Of a stretch of DNA of 64,000 nucleotides, positions 45,101 through 55,330 are shown piece by piece. Source of the DNA: Montifringilla adamsi (lineage: Eukaryota; Chordata; Aves; Passeriformes; Passeridae). Position numbers and translations under genes: made by a program. Where the stretch lies: contig JAGGNK010003113.1 of assembly GCA_017590115.1 (NCBI GenBank), positions 484,209 through 548,208 of the forward strand, written 5' to 3'. Within the stretch, counting starts at the first letter, position 1. Every line of letters starts with the position of its first letter. The notes under the pieces were generated by a model that saw only the letters and a program-made list of their open reading frames with translations, was not told the DNA's origin and searched no databases.

Positions 45101-45147
45101 GTCGTGGCACAGGTCAGGGCCACGAGGCCGAGGCTGAGCGCCCGCAT
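37194..45147 (-). CDS. ANGPT4: ANGPT4, angiopoietin-4, 9 exons
   Basis: CDS is complement(join(37194..37354,37441..37571,38328..38494,38571..38672,39095..39210,39670..39902,40195..40316,40511..40666,44842..45147)), 497 aa (human 503, recalled). All junctions are GT-AG and in phase. Exon 1 has a signal peptide ([17 protein letters not shown]) and the [19 protein letters not shown] cysteine block used for clustering. Residues about 80-270 form the coiled coil, with NSTQW, NQT and NTS glycosylation sites. The fibrinogen-like domain runs from about residue 280 ([16 protein letters not shown]) to MMIRPTSF, with the calcium-binding [11 protein letters not shown] and [13 protein letters not shown]. 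It is a secreted ligand of the endothelial receptor TIE2. The N-terminal block and the gene neighbours favour ANGPT4 over ANGPT1/2. Intron 1 is 4.2 kb; the others are 76-768 bases. Confidence 0.95.
39420..39558 (+). mobile_element. CR1 LINE 3' end fragment
   Basis: The stretch ends in the typical CR1 tail, CCTTCCAACACAAACCATTC followed by ATTCTATGATT-like octamers at 39543-39558. It lies in ANGPT4 intron 4 in the orientation opposite to the gene. The left border is approximate; only the last ~80 bases are clearly recognisable. Confidence 0.75.
41560..41715 (+). repeat. Degenerate GCTGGGATG-TTGGCAC minisatellite
   Basis: Four to five units of about 30-45 bases based on CAGCAGTGCTGGGATGTTTG, in ANGPT4 intron 1. 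Confidence 0.65.
43251..43304 (+). repeat. Perfect (GGGAT)n microsatellite
   Basis: About 10.8 uninterrupted copies of GGATG, followed by decayed units to 43345. Confidence 0.95.
43560..43660 (+). repeat. GGGCACAGGGACACC tandem repeat
   Basis: Five or six imperfect units of 10-16 bases in ANGPT4 intron 1. Confidence 0.7.
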
Positions 45148-45292
45148 GGCGCGGGGGTCCCCGCGGGGCCGGGGTGCCGCGGCGGAGGATGCGCCGGCTC
45201 CGCGCCGGGATGGGTCAGTGGGCGCTCGCCGCCGCGTCCGACCGCGGCGATTTCGGCATTTCCTCCCTCTGAGCCGGCGCTGGCCGCCCCGG

Positions 45293-45300
45293 CCTTTTAT
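45293..45300 (-). promoter_or_regulatory. ANGPT4: TATA-like box of ANGPT4
   Basis: The minus strand reads ATAAAAGG, about 145 bases upstream of the ATG in GC-rich sequence, next to a poly(A) run at 45330-45351. It is a reasonable TATA variant; use is inferred. Confidence 0.45.
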
Positions 45301-45329
45301 CGCCAGCCCTCGCAGGGGGAGAGGGGAGG

Positions 45330-45454
45330 AAAAAAAAAAAAAAAAAAAAAAGAAAAACAAAGGAAAAAATCTGTTTAAAAACAATACTTCTATCTTTTTT
45401 CTTTCCTCTGGGTCCACTGCGGGGAGATCAAGTTTCACACGTGATCTATAAATG

Positions 45455-45499
<45 letters not shown>

Positions 45500-45510
45500 C
45501 ACACACTCAC
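45330..45510. repeat. Poly(A), (CT)n and (CA)n tracts upstream of ANGPT4
   Basis: A 22-base A run at 45330-45351, then (CT)9-10 at about 45453-45471 running directly into (CA)12 to about 45496. All lie within 350 bases upstream of the ATG. Confidence 0.9.
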
Positions 45511-47639
45511 AGTCGCACACGCAGCCCCGTCCCTCCCCCGGGCGGTCTCTGCACAACTCATCGCACGTCCCGGGATGGACAGCGCCGCGGCAGCACCGAG
45601 CCCCCCAACCCCCAGCCCTGCACCCCGCCAGTGCCCCCGGTCAGCAGCCGCTGGGATTCACCACACTCGGCACCGCTATCCCAGGCAGCCCCGCTCCCTC
45701 CCCGAGTCCCGCTGTTTATAGTGCCAGCGGGAGCCAGGCCTGCATTTCGCTGCTCTGGCCAGGGATGAGCCCGTGGGGACCAGGAGGAGGGAGGGCTGTG
45801 TCCCAGGCAGGGCTTGGCAGGACACAGCCAGGCTGTGCATGGGCTCGGCGCGCCCAGATCCCAGGCCGGGCTCTGTCGGGGGCTGGTGACTGACCAGAAC
45901 TGGGGGACACCACGTCTGGCAGCCCATGGGCTGGGATAGGAGCTAGGCTGTGTCCCCCGGGAGCAGACAATCCCCGTGGTGGGGACAGGCTGCCAAGGGG
46001 ATGTCCAAGCATCTTAGCAGAGGGGGATTTTCTCCAACACCCAGAAAAAACCCCTGGTGATTCCCAGTCCTGTGGAATGGCAGTCCCAGTGTCACACTTG
46101 CTACTATTTGCCCCACTGCTGGCTCAGGCAATGAGTGATGCTCATTAAAACTTGAAATCAAATCTTTCCCCAGTATCCCCGTGCTGGGGGCAGGGCAGGG
46201 TGTCCCCCCACGGGGACCCAAGCTGCAGAGCTGTGGAACAGGGGACTGCACCGTGGCCACGGCCAGCATCCCAAACCCCCTCCGGCAGCAGCTCGTGGGA
46301 ATGGGAAAAACAGGGACGCAGGAGCAATGCCGGGGGTTTAATCCATTTATTTGCCATGAAGCGATCGGAGGAGATGCTCCGGCAGCTTTGTGCCGGCTCT
46401 GGGGCTGCCAGCTCGGTGCTGACACCCAGCGCTCCCGTCCTGAAGGGTCTGTGCAGCCCCCGCAGCCTCCACACCCCGCGGCCACCCCGGCCTCTCCCTG
46501 CTCCCGCTCAGGGCGGGGACGGGGAGTTGCGCCCCGGCAATCCCCAAAGGCAGCGCTGCCTGCGGCTGGACAGCGATTTAAGCGCACACATGGCATATAT
46601 CCCGAGAGAGCCCTCTGTGCCTGGGACACACAGCGCAGCAGGGAGGGACAGACTGGCACGCCCGGGCTCACCACCCCACGGTCACGCCCTGGTGATGGCT
46701 GGGAGGGGGCTCAGCACCCCACGGTCACAGCCTGGTGATGCCTGGGAGGAGTTTGCAGCGCTGCTTCCAACACATCCCAGTTTGGGGACCAGGACACAGC
46801 AGCATCCCCTGCCTGGGCTTGCACTCATGCTGTGCCTGTCCCTGTCCTAGACAGATACAGTCACCCCGAATTCCTGTGCCCACATCCAGCTGGGAGAGAA
46901 GATCTTTGAGCCTCTCTGTGAGCCTGAGGATGGCAGGATTCGGCCTGTGAGGGTGCTGAGTGCTGGGCTGGCATGATCCCAAGAAGGGTTTGTCAGTCTG
47001 GAGGTCCAGCTGCCCTCCGAGCCAAAGGAGAGCAGGATTTGGCCCTTGGTTGTGCCAGTGGGGATACTGAGCACCAGGCTGGGCTGCTGTGAGCAATGGC
47101 ACAGTCCCCAGTGGGGTCCCAACCCCAGGAGTCCTGCTGCTTCCCATGCCTGTAGCTGAGAATGGGGGACACTATCCAGCACCTGGAGCAGCTCAGTGGT
47201 GCACTGTGCCCCCAGCACTCCCATAAAATCAGGACTCTGTAGAGCCAGGGCATCTCCCAGCCCTGGGGAACACTATCCAGGCAGGCATCAGCTTCATTAG
47301 CAGGGTCCAACCCCGGTCTAACCCCATCCCACCCGTCTGGAGGAAGGGATGGAGCAGGCCAGGGGAGAGGGACGACCAGAGGAATAAAGGAGCCACCCCC
47401 TCCCCAAGCCCTAGGGCTTTGCTTTGGACATTGCAAATTAGATTTTCTGAAAAGGAAATGTTTTACAGGCCATAAATTGTCTCAAAAGAAAAGGGGGATG
47501 GGGGGGCAGAGAAAATTGTGCAATTTTTTTTTTTTTTTTTCCTGTGGGTGGAAAAACAGGAGTGATGTGGCTGGAGCACTGTAGCAGGAGTTGTCTGGGA
47601 GCTCCTGCCACGGTGCCCCAGCTCCCGTGCTGGTGCCCG
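45511..47639. other. ANGPT4-RSPO4 intergenic region
   Basis: Two close copies of a CACCCCACGGTCAC-GCCTGGTGATG unit lie at 46671-46755. The part from 46337 to 47639 is the probable RSPO4 3' UTR. No other gene recognised. Confidence 0.55.
46337..46351 (-). terminator. RSPO4: Poly(A) signals of RSPO4
   Basis: The minus strand carries AATAAA (46346-46351) and ATTAAA (46337-46342) within 15 bases, about 1.3 kb after the RSPO4 stop. These are the first good hexamers I see downstream. They imply a long 3' UTR. Confidence 0.5.
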
Positions 47640-50600
47640 CTAGGTGCCCGTGTGCCTTTCTGTCTTCGGCTTCTTCTGTCGCTTTTTGCCTTTATTTTTG
47701 GGTTCGGTTTTCTCTGCAACAGAAAAAGGAGAAGGAAAGAAGCGCTTGCTCACTGGCCAGGCAACATGACATGAGCCCCATCCATGGGATGCTGATCCCA
47801 TATCCTCCTTCAAGGTGTTAGTGCTGGACCCAGTTTCTGATTTTGGGGACCCCAGAGCCCTCTCCCAGGCATGAAACAGCAGTGTGGGTCTGTGGGGGAT
47901 CTGGGTGTGCTGATGGCATGGGCACAGGGACACTGGCGTATTGTCCCTACATCTCCCATAGCTGGACTCTCAGTCCTGGTACCCCAAAATCCCCAGGAAT
48001 GGAGTGGGGCAGCTCAACCCAAGCAGAAACTGCCTGGAGAAACTCCAGCTTCTCCCTGAGCAAGGACTGTGGGTGCTGGAGAGGGGAAGTGGCTGCACCA
48101 ACACCCCAAAGCCGTGGCACAGCCGTGCTCAGCTCTGCCATGATCTGGGAACCTGCCCTCCACCACGGGACCCAGACAGCCCCTGGGAGGATTTGGGCAT
48201 GCTGGGGAGCAAGGTGGCTTTGGAGTGCATCCTTGCACAGGTGCTAATTCTCCCTCCCTGTGGATGCCTCCACCTGTGGATGGTCCCCATCCCAGTGGCA
48301 CAACCAGCGTGCTGGTGGAACCTGGCTGCATCCCAGGTAAACCCACTGCCAGCTTTCCAGGGTCAGGCTGCTGGGACCCAAACCTTTGCTCACCCTGAGA
48401 AGTTTCCACACACCCTCCAGCTGGCCGAGGTGTTGGTGCTGAGACACCAAAGAAACGGGGATTCAGGATAAACCCTGCTGTGCCATGGGCTCTGCTGGGA
48501 GGGGGAGTCCATGCTGTGGATCAGAATGGTTGCCCCAAAAACTGGGCAGCTTTGTGGGTCCTTGCCCCCGGTGCCCACTCTAGTTAGTGTCACATGGGGA
48601 GGTTCAGTGTTGTGAGGGGCACAAGGGACCATGACTGTCCCTGGTGCTGCGTGTGCCAGCACTGTTGTCCCCAGTTCCTTCCGAGGACTCCAGTTCTTGT
48701 CCTGGCTGGCTCTGAAACCCTGTTTCTCGGCTCTGATCTCCAGACAGTTGCCACCCACAAAGGAGAGGGCACGGCACGCACGCCAAGCGTCTGGAGAGCG
48801 GGACAGACACCCAAGGCAGATTTACAGCAGCGCGAGGGGTTTGTGCCACGGCCAAGCGCGGCGGCTTTTCCCTTCCAGCCGCCTGGATGGCTCAGAAGTG
48901 GTGGCACAAATCTCTCATCACACGGTCGGGTTCGGCCGCCTGCCCTGGCTCGCCTGGGCTGGGGGTGCCTGAGATGCATCAAGTGAACTCCTCGTCCTCC
49001 TCCAGCATCTGGATCCCATAACCCAGCACTTGGCCAGGCGGGCAGGAGCCTGGGAGCGAGGGCAGACACACGCTCTGCCGTGGCAGGGACTCCAAACAGC
49101 CTGCCCAGGAGTGGGGGACATGGAGGGGCTGCTCTCTCCTGAGGGGGTTGCTTCGGGGGCACTCATGGGATTCCTTCTGCTGGGCAGGGGACAGGGCTGT
49201 CTCTGAAGCTGATCCCAGATAGCAGCCTCAAGAATAGAGTCCTGCCAGTCCCTGAGCCCACCACCATAGCCCCACGGCTTCCAGCTTGCAGGAGCACAGG
49301 CAGAGGCAGAAGACCAAGCACTTTTCTGGAGTGCCAGTGCCTTCCCAGTAACTTCACAAGACGAGGTGTCCCCGAAACACAGGACAGCAGTCCCTGCCAG
49401 GGGGACCCGCTGTGTGCCAGGCAGGGCATGGGCACGGTGCTCCAGGACACAGTGCTCTGGAGCAGCCTGTCCTCCCACACTAAATTTCTTCCATCAAACT
49501 ATCACCAGCTCTGCGGGTCTGGAGCTGCCACACACCAGCAGGGAGGAGAACATCCTCAAAATCGAAGCCACCTGGCACCCCAAAGACGTGAGCTGGGACC
49601 TGGGTGGGGAAGGGAAGCAGCTCCTCTGCACTGTCAGCAGGAAAATATTACTTATGATTGATGCTGCTGGGATGAAACCTCTCTCCTGGCTCCGTGGCCC
49701 TCGCCCAGCACGCATGTCCTGTGCTACTGCCCCCCTTCTTCATCCTTTTTCTCTCCACCCTCACAGTCCTGTCCTCTCTGATCCCCGCCACGCTGGCGGT
49801 GCCGGCCGGCTCATCCCACGGCGCAGCAATCCCGCAGCTCCGAACCGCAACCCTCGCTGGCTCAGATCTGCTGCCAGGCACTTCAGATCGGTATCTCATG
49901 CATCCCCCTTTCTGCCAGTTATTAAGTGGAGATTTATTAGGGTAGCTTCAGTCCAGACGCCTGCATCCAAAAATGACATCAGCCACGTCCTGGTTCCCAT
50001 CGCCAGCCCTGCACCCGCGCACGCACCGCCCGGACAGACCCTGCAGCGGGTCTGGTGTGTGAAAGGTGGGGAGATCCCTGAGCCAGGGAGCCCCCAGCCT
50101 GGGAATGAGGTGGGGGGAAGTGCAGAAGCACGAGTGAACATCTGGCCAGATGAGCTATGGATGGGCACTGTGCCCTGGGGTGTCTCCCAAAACTTGCCAT
50201 CAGAAATCCCCTGGGTGATGCCCTCCTGCTCCATGAGCGTTCCAGCTTTTAGGGAGCTCAGAGGTTTTTGCAGGAACCTCCCCTGTGTGTCTCAACCCTC
50301 CTTACCCACAGCTGCAGTACAGAAAGCCTCCCTTCACGTCATGGCAGGATGGGAGCTGGAGCTCGGCAGCCTCATCCCACCACGGCGGTTCGTGCCAGTG
50401 CCCAGCCCAGCCCAGCCCAGCATGGAAGGGGACACTGGCTCGTCCCAGGCAGTCTCGGGGACTGCCAGGTGGGAGCAGCCAGCCCTAGGGCTGCTCAGCA
50501 CATGTGCCTGAGATGACGGCTTTACCCAGAGTTTCAAAATGCTTGGGGGATGACAGCATGGTTCGCCGGCCACTGCCAGACCCCTGCTGCCACCGTCCTC

Positions 50601-53600
50601 CTGCAGCGCCCCTCAGGCTCACTTTGGAGGGACGCGAAGCTGTCCCCCGCCCCGGCGGCGCGGTGCTCACCTCCCGGGCAGTGCTTCTTCATGCGGCACC
50701 TCCTGGTCTCCAGCAGCGCGGGGCAGGCAGTGCCCTCCTCCCGGGCAGCCTCCGGCGCCTCCCGCACCCGCGTCTCCACACCCCACTTGCAGCCGCAGGT
50801 CCGGCTCTCGTGGGTACAGGCGCTCCACTCGCTCCAGGGGCCCGGCTCGCACGTCTCTGCAGGGACAGGGACAGGACTGGTGACCCTCGGAGCCAGGCAC
50901 GTCCCCGGGGACGGCGGGCACGGGTGCGGGTGCCGCTTACCTTGGCACTCGCGGGTGCCGGGCTGTGCCGCGGTGCCGGGGGGACACTGCCGGAAGCACT
51001 GGCCCTTGTACAAGTAAAACTTGTCCTTGCACTTCATGCAGAAGTCTCTGCTGAAGCAGCTCTCGCAGCTGGGCGACCTGCACTCTGCCGGGAGGGACGG
51101 CCGGTCAGCGGGACCCAAAACCCACCGGGGACCCAAAACCTGCGGGGTCCAGGCTGCGGCTCTGGGCAAGGGAAAAGGGGACGAAGTCCCCCCAAGCCGG
51201 CCGGCCCTGGATCCAGTGCCACCAGGAATGCTGTGGGAAATGGAGCCATCGCCCTTCCCGCAGCACTGGGACCCGCAGGGTGCCGAGGGGAGCAGGGGGC
51301 ACTAGCAGGAGCAGGGGGACCCCGGCTGGCACGGGACGTACTTGTGCACCTGTTGACCTCCAGACCCCGCACGCCAAAGTAGCCTGGGGGACAAGTGTGG
51401 ACGCACATCCCGTACTGACGGATGCCGTCCCTCCAGATCAGCAGGAAGAGCCGGTGGTGGCAGGTGATGCAGCCGTTGTCCTCAGAGCACAGGACGCAGC
51501 CCGTGCAGTTTTCCAGCAGGCCAGCACTCGCTGCGGGGACAAATGAGGAGAGGGGCTGTGACACAGGTGCTGAGTGGGGACCCCAGCCCCGTGGCAGCCC
51601 CTCTCTGACACACCAGGGGACAGAGCTGTCCTGTCTCCCTGCAAATGCCACCCCACCTCTCTCTGCTCCTCAAATCCCCACCTCTGTCCATGCTGCAGCC
51701 AAGGGACATGGAGCCATCGCTCCCAGCTTGGTCAGCACTGGTGGCCTCCATCCCCCCAAGATCCAGACTGAGGGTTTGCCCCATGCCCTGCACTGCCCAT
51801 GGGTGACAGAGGCACACCCCAAGCCAGCCTTGCCCATCCCGTGGGAAGTGGAACAACCACTGGGTCAGCGGTGGAAATGTGATCTGACCTGGATTAATCA
51901 GTTGATGCCTCTCAAGTGTCAGAGGACAAAGGGCATTTTGGATGCAGTCAAGAGGAGCTGAGAAAAGAATCTGTCTGTTTGCTCAAGAGCCTCTGCTGCC
52001 TCTCTGGCTGCCTGTGCTGTACTCCCAGGCTGTGGGCGAGTGACTGACCCTGAGGTGGGTGACCTCTGTTCCCAGGGACAAGGACAGGGTGCCAACATTC
52101 ACCAGGCCACAGAAACACCACCAACTGCTCCTGCTCTCTGAGCCCACTGAAAAGCCACGAAAGGGGGCACTGAACTCCTGCATGCAAGCATCCAGTGCCT
52201 TCACCATGCCCCTTTGCTGGGAGCTGTTTGCTTGGCTCTGGCACCACAGCCTGAGCAGCAGTGACAGTGCCACAAGCTCTGGTACAGCCTGCTTAGGACG
52301 TGGGCTCTATAGAACCATAGATCACAGAATGGTTTGGGTTGGAAGAGACCTTCAAGGTCATCTCAAGCCCCCCACCATGGGCAGGGACACCTTCCACTGC
52401 ACAAGGTTGCTACAAGCCCGAGCCACATGCTGGGTGCTGCCTGGCACAGACAGACTCAGCCCTGGCAGCAATGCCTGGCACAGGTCCCTCTGACCCCAGA
52501 AGCTGCACCAGAAGGGTCCCATGGCTGTGGGGCTGGGGCAGAGGTGCTGGGAAGCCGGGCGGATGCCGGCAGAGGATTCTGTCAGACGATGATGGCGGGC
52601 GGTGCCTCGCAGCCCCCGCTGGTCCCTGGCACAAGCCAGTCCACAGTGCTGTGGTGCCATGCAGTTGTCCCCAAGCTGGCTCATCCCAGTCACTTCTCTG
52701 GGGCACACTGGGGTGGCAGCACTGCCAGGAGCCCTCATTAGAGCTGCGTCTGCTGGGAGCGCTAACGAAGCACCTTGGATCCATTAAGTTGTTATGGTCT
52801 CCGTTACATATTTACCAAACGCTGACAACATTTGTGTTCCTGGCTGCAGCTGGAGTGGCTTCCCTGGGGACCCGTGGATTTACGAGCCTCTTTCCCTTCC
52901 CTAATTCTTTTTGATATTTAGGGGGTTTTTTTGCTGCTCTCCTTCCACCTCCAGCCAGGGCAAAGAAGGTGGGGAACCCTGGATGGGCTCCAAGGCCTCC
53001 TTCCTCTCACTGGCTTGGGAAATAATTCCATGGTATGGAGCTGGGAGAAGTGGGGAGTCCTCCTCCACTCCACAGTGCTGCTGGCATGGCACACACATCT
53101 CTGCCACCAAGAGTGACACTGGGAGCCACCACAGAGAGCAACAGAATGTGGCTCACTCCGAAACCATGGGCTTGGGGATTAGGAACAAGAGGTGGGTTCA
53201 TCTCCTGTCCAGTGGTGATGGCAGAGTGCAGGGCTGAGCTGGGATGGCCACTGGGCATGGGGCACAGTGGGTACCTGAGTTTGCTGGACATGGGTGTGAC
53301 ATCCCCCATCTCTGCCCACCCTATGCCAGTCCTGCTGGGATCCATGAGTCCCTGGGGCACTACACTGCCCAGACCAGAGCTCCAGTGGCAGTAGGGAGGC
53401 TGTGGGGTGCTGCAGCATCTTTTGTGGCTCCTGGACCCTGAGCTGGCTTTTCTGTGCAGGTTATCCCAGGGTATATAACATGTCTGGGGTGTGAAACCAC
53501 AGCCAGACCCCCAGGCTGCCAAGACCTGAGGCCTTTGGAGCATTGCATCAAGCAGTGGTAGCTGGAGCCCCTCTTGGTGCTTGGCTGTTTCCCATCAGGG

Positions 53601-54523
53601 GTGTTTTGGCCACCAGTCTGGCCACCCACATCATCACCCACACCTACTGCCTCTGCATGCCTTTAACATGGAACAACTTCAAGGAAGCTCTCCAGGCTCC
53701 AGCCCTGAGAGCCTGGTCCTGGCACTTCCTGCCCCTACCCTGGCACGTCCTGCCCCTACCCTGGCACATGTCGCCCCCAAAACCAAGGCATTCCTGGCAC
53801 AGGGCTGAGAACCAGCTCTGGACCCACTCCACACAGCCAGCTGGCACTGCCTGGCACTGCCCAGCGAGGGCACACGAGCCAGTGCCCAAGGGAGGGGGCA
53901 CGTGCCTCGGCACAGCCCCAGCACACCCTGCCCTTGCCCAGGCACTGAGCAGGGGCTCAGCTGGTGCCTCTTCCTGGGGAAAGGATGGGGCAGGGGACAG
54001 GCAGTGCCTGCTGTGGCTCTGAGCATCCTTCCAGGAGGTTTTACTCCTAAAGCACTTGGTGTGCTATGCAGAGAAAGGAAATATCAGAAAATCAGCCCAT
54101 TTTGTGCTATCCCCACTGTGTCTGGCTCTGCGGGGGTTTGCAGAGCTGGTCCCAGTGCCAGCCAGTGTCCCTTGTGTCCTGCCAGCCAAAGGCAGGGCTG
54201 GCACCAGGCAGGCAGGGCGGTGGGGCTGTGCTCTGCATCTTCCACACTGCCAAGCCAGCCCCGTGCCACGCACCCAGAGGGGAGCACAGACGGTCCCCAA
54301 AGGGGCTCAAGGTTTGCTGGCTGCTGGCACCTCCAGCCCTGGTTCACAACTCCTTCCTGCTCCGTGCAGGCAGGACAGGCAGCCTGGTGTCCCAAAGCCA
54401 CCCCGCAGGACCCGAGCGGGACGAGCCCACCGTGCACACTGTACCTTGCTTCTTCCACCGGTTCTGCGTGAGCATTTCCATGGAGCTGATGAATAACAGC
54501 AACATGAATATTATCCACTGCAT
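47640..54523 (-). CDS. RSPO4: RSPO4, R-spondin 4, 5 exons
   Basis: CDS is complement(join(47640..47713,50671..50856,50941..51084,51342..51530,54445..54523)), 223 aa (human 234, recalled). Exon 1 encodes a 26-residue start, MQWIIFMLLLFISS...RWKKQ, with a hydrophobic signal peptide. Exon 2 is furin-like repeat 1, with WRDGIRQYG at the region that contacts ZNRF3/RNF43. Exon 3 is furin-like repeat 2, with the CFSRDFC phenylalanine pair that contacts LGR4-6. Exon 4 is a thrombospondin type-1 repeat (WSEWSACTHESRTCG) at about residues 139-199. Exon 5 is a lysine/arginine-rich tail (KNKGKKRQKKPK). Exon phases match the R-spondin family. It is a secreted enhancer of Wnt signalling; human loss causes anonychia. 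An in-frame ATG at 54568 would add 15 residues ahead of the signal peptide and is less likely. Confidence 0.96.
47714..50670 (-). other. RSPO4: RSPO4 intron 4
   Basis: Long intron before the short basic-tail exon. A relatively AT-rich stretch at 49885-49985 stands out as a possible conserved element. I found no further exon. Confidence 0.85.
52308..52440 (-). mobile_element. CR1 LINE 3' end fragment
   Basis: The plus strand reads ATCACAGAATGGTTTGGGTT, then the CCCACCATGGGCAGGGACAC block, which is the reverse complement of the conserved avian CR1 3' region. The insertion is in RSPO4 intron 1 in the same orientation as the gene. The right border is approximate. Confidence 0.85.
53715..53785 (+). 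repeat. 21-bp tandem repeat, about 3 copies
   Basis: Units CCTGGCACGTCCTGCCCCTA with few changes, in RSPO4 intron 1. Confidence 0.8.
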
Positions 54524-54781
54524 CTGGGCAGGAGTGATGTCGGACAGGGAAGAAATCAAATCATCCAAGCGGCTGGCGGGCTCGGCTCCTGCCAGAGCCG
54601 GTGAGGGGTGGTGGGAGGGCGACGAGCGGCTCCGGGCTCACACCATCCCAACCCGAGCTTCGGACACACAGCCACACTTCAGGGCAGCTTGAGCCGGCGG
54701 CAGTGGGGCAGGCTGGGGCTGTCAGGCCCGGGGAGTGCTCATGGTGGCGGGGAAGTGCCGGCTGCTCCAGGGAGCTCTGCC

Positions 54782-54787
54782 TTTATA
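54782..54787 (-). promoter_or_regulatory. RSPO4: TATA box of RSPO4
   Basis: The minus strand reads CTATAAAGG, about 260 bases upstream of the ATG, at the edge of a GC-rich block. A transcription start near 54755 is inferred. Confidence 0.55.
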
Positions 54788-54879
54788 GTCAGTGTCAGCC
54801 CCCTCTCCTCACCCCCCCTTTCAAAATAATAATAATCCTAAAAAAAAAAAAAATAAAATAAAAAATCCCCCAGCAGCAA

Positions 54880-55330
54880 CAAAGCGACTGGCAAACGCCC
54901 TGGCTGGATCCCCCCGGAGCACTCCAGCCACCACCTCGGCTGGGAACCGTCCCGCCGTCCCGCCGCGGTCCGACTGTCCCGCTGCCATCCCAGCGCCGGG
55001 GTCACAGCGAAGCCCCCTGCGATTTTGGGGGGGTGGAGCCAGGAGGGTGACGCTGCCTGCGCCGGCCCCCCCGGCTCAGCCCCCCCGGCTCAGCCCCCGC
55101 TCCGAGTCCCCGCAGGGCTGGGGGGGCCGGTGACAGCCCCCGGGCAGGGCTGAGCCCCCCGGGCAGGGCTGAGCCCCCCGGTCGCCGGGAGCCGTGGTGG
55201 GTCTCCGGCAGCTCCGGCGGCGGCTGCGGGTCTGCCCCGGCTGTCCCCAGGGTTGCAGCTGACTCTGATTTTCCGAGCGCTTCTTAACTCACCTCCCTCC
55301 GAGCTGCGGGAGCGAAGCTGAGCCGAGCCG
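54880..55330. promoter_or_regulatory. RSPO4: CpG- and G-rich block upstream of RSPO4
   Basis: GC-dense stretch just upstream of the TATA box. It contains two CCCCCCCGGCTCAG-like units (55065-55100) and, 50 bases on, two units in the opposite sense (GGGCAGGGCTGAGC, 55140-55180), so a long hairpin or quadruplexes are possible. Confidence 0.5.

Larger units (their letters stand above)
51531..54444 (-). other. RSPO4: RSPO4 intron 1
   Basis: Contains a CR1 fragment (52308-52440), an AT-rich candidate conserved element (52755-52850) and a 21-bp tandem repeat at 53715-53785. No exon seen. Confidence 0.85.

Noticed and set aside
54524..54568. Upstream ATG extending RSPO4 by 15 residues
   Set aside because: It would bury the signal peptide; the 26-residue exon 1 from 54523 matches human RSPO4 in length.
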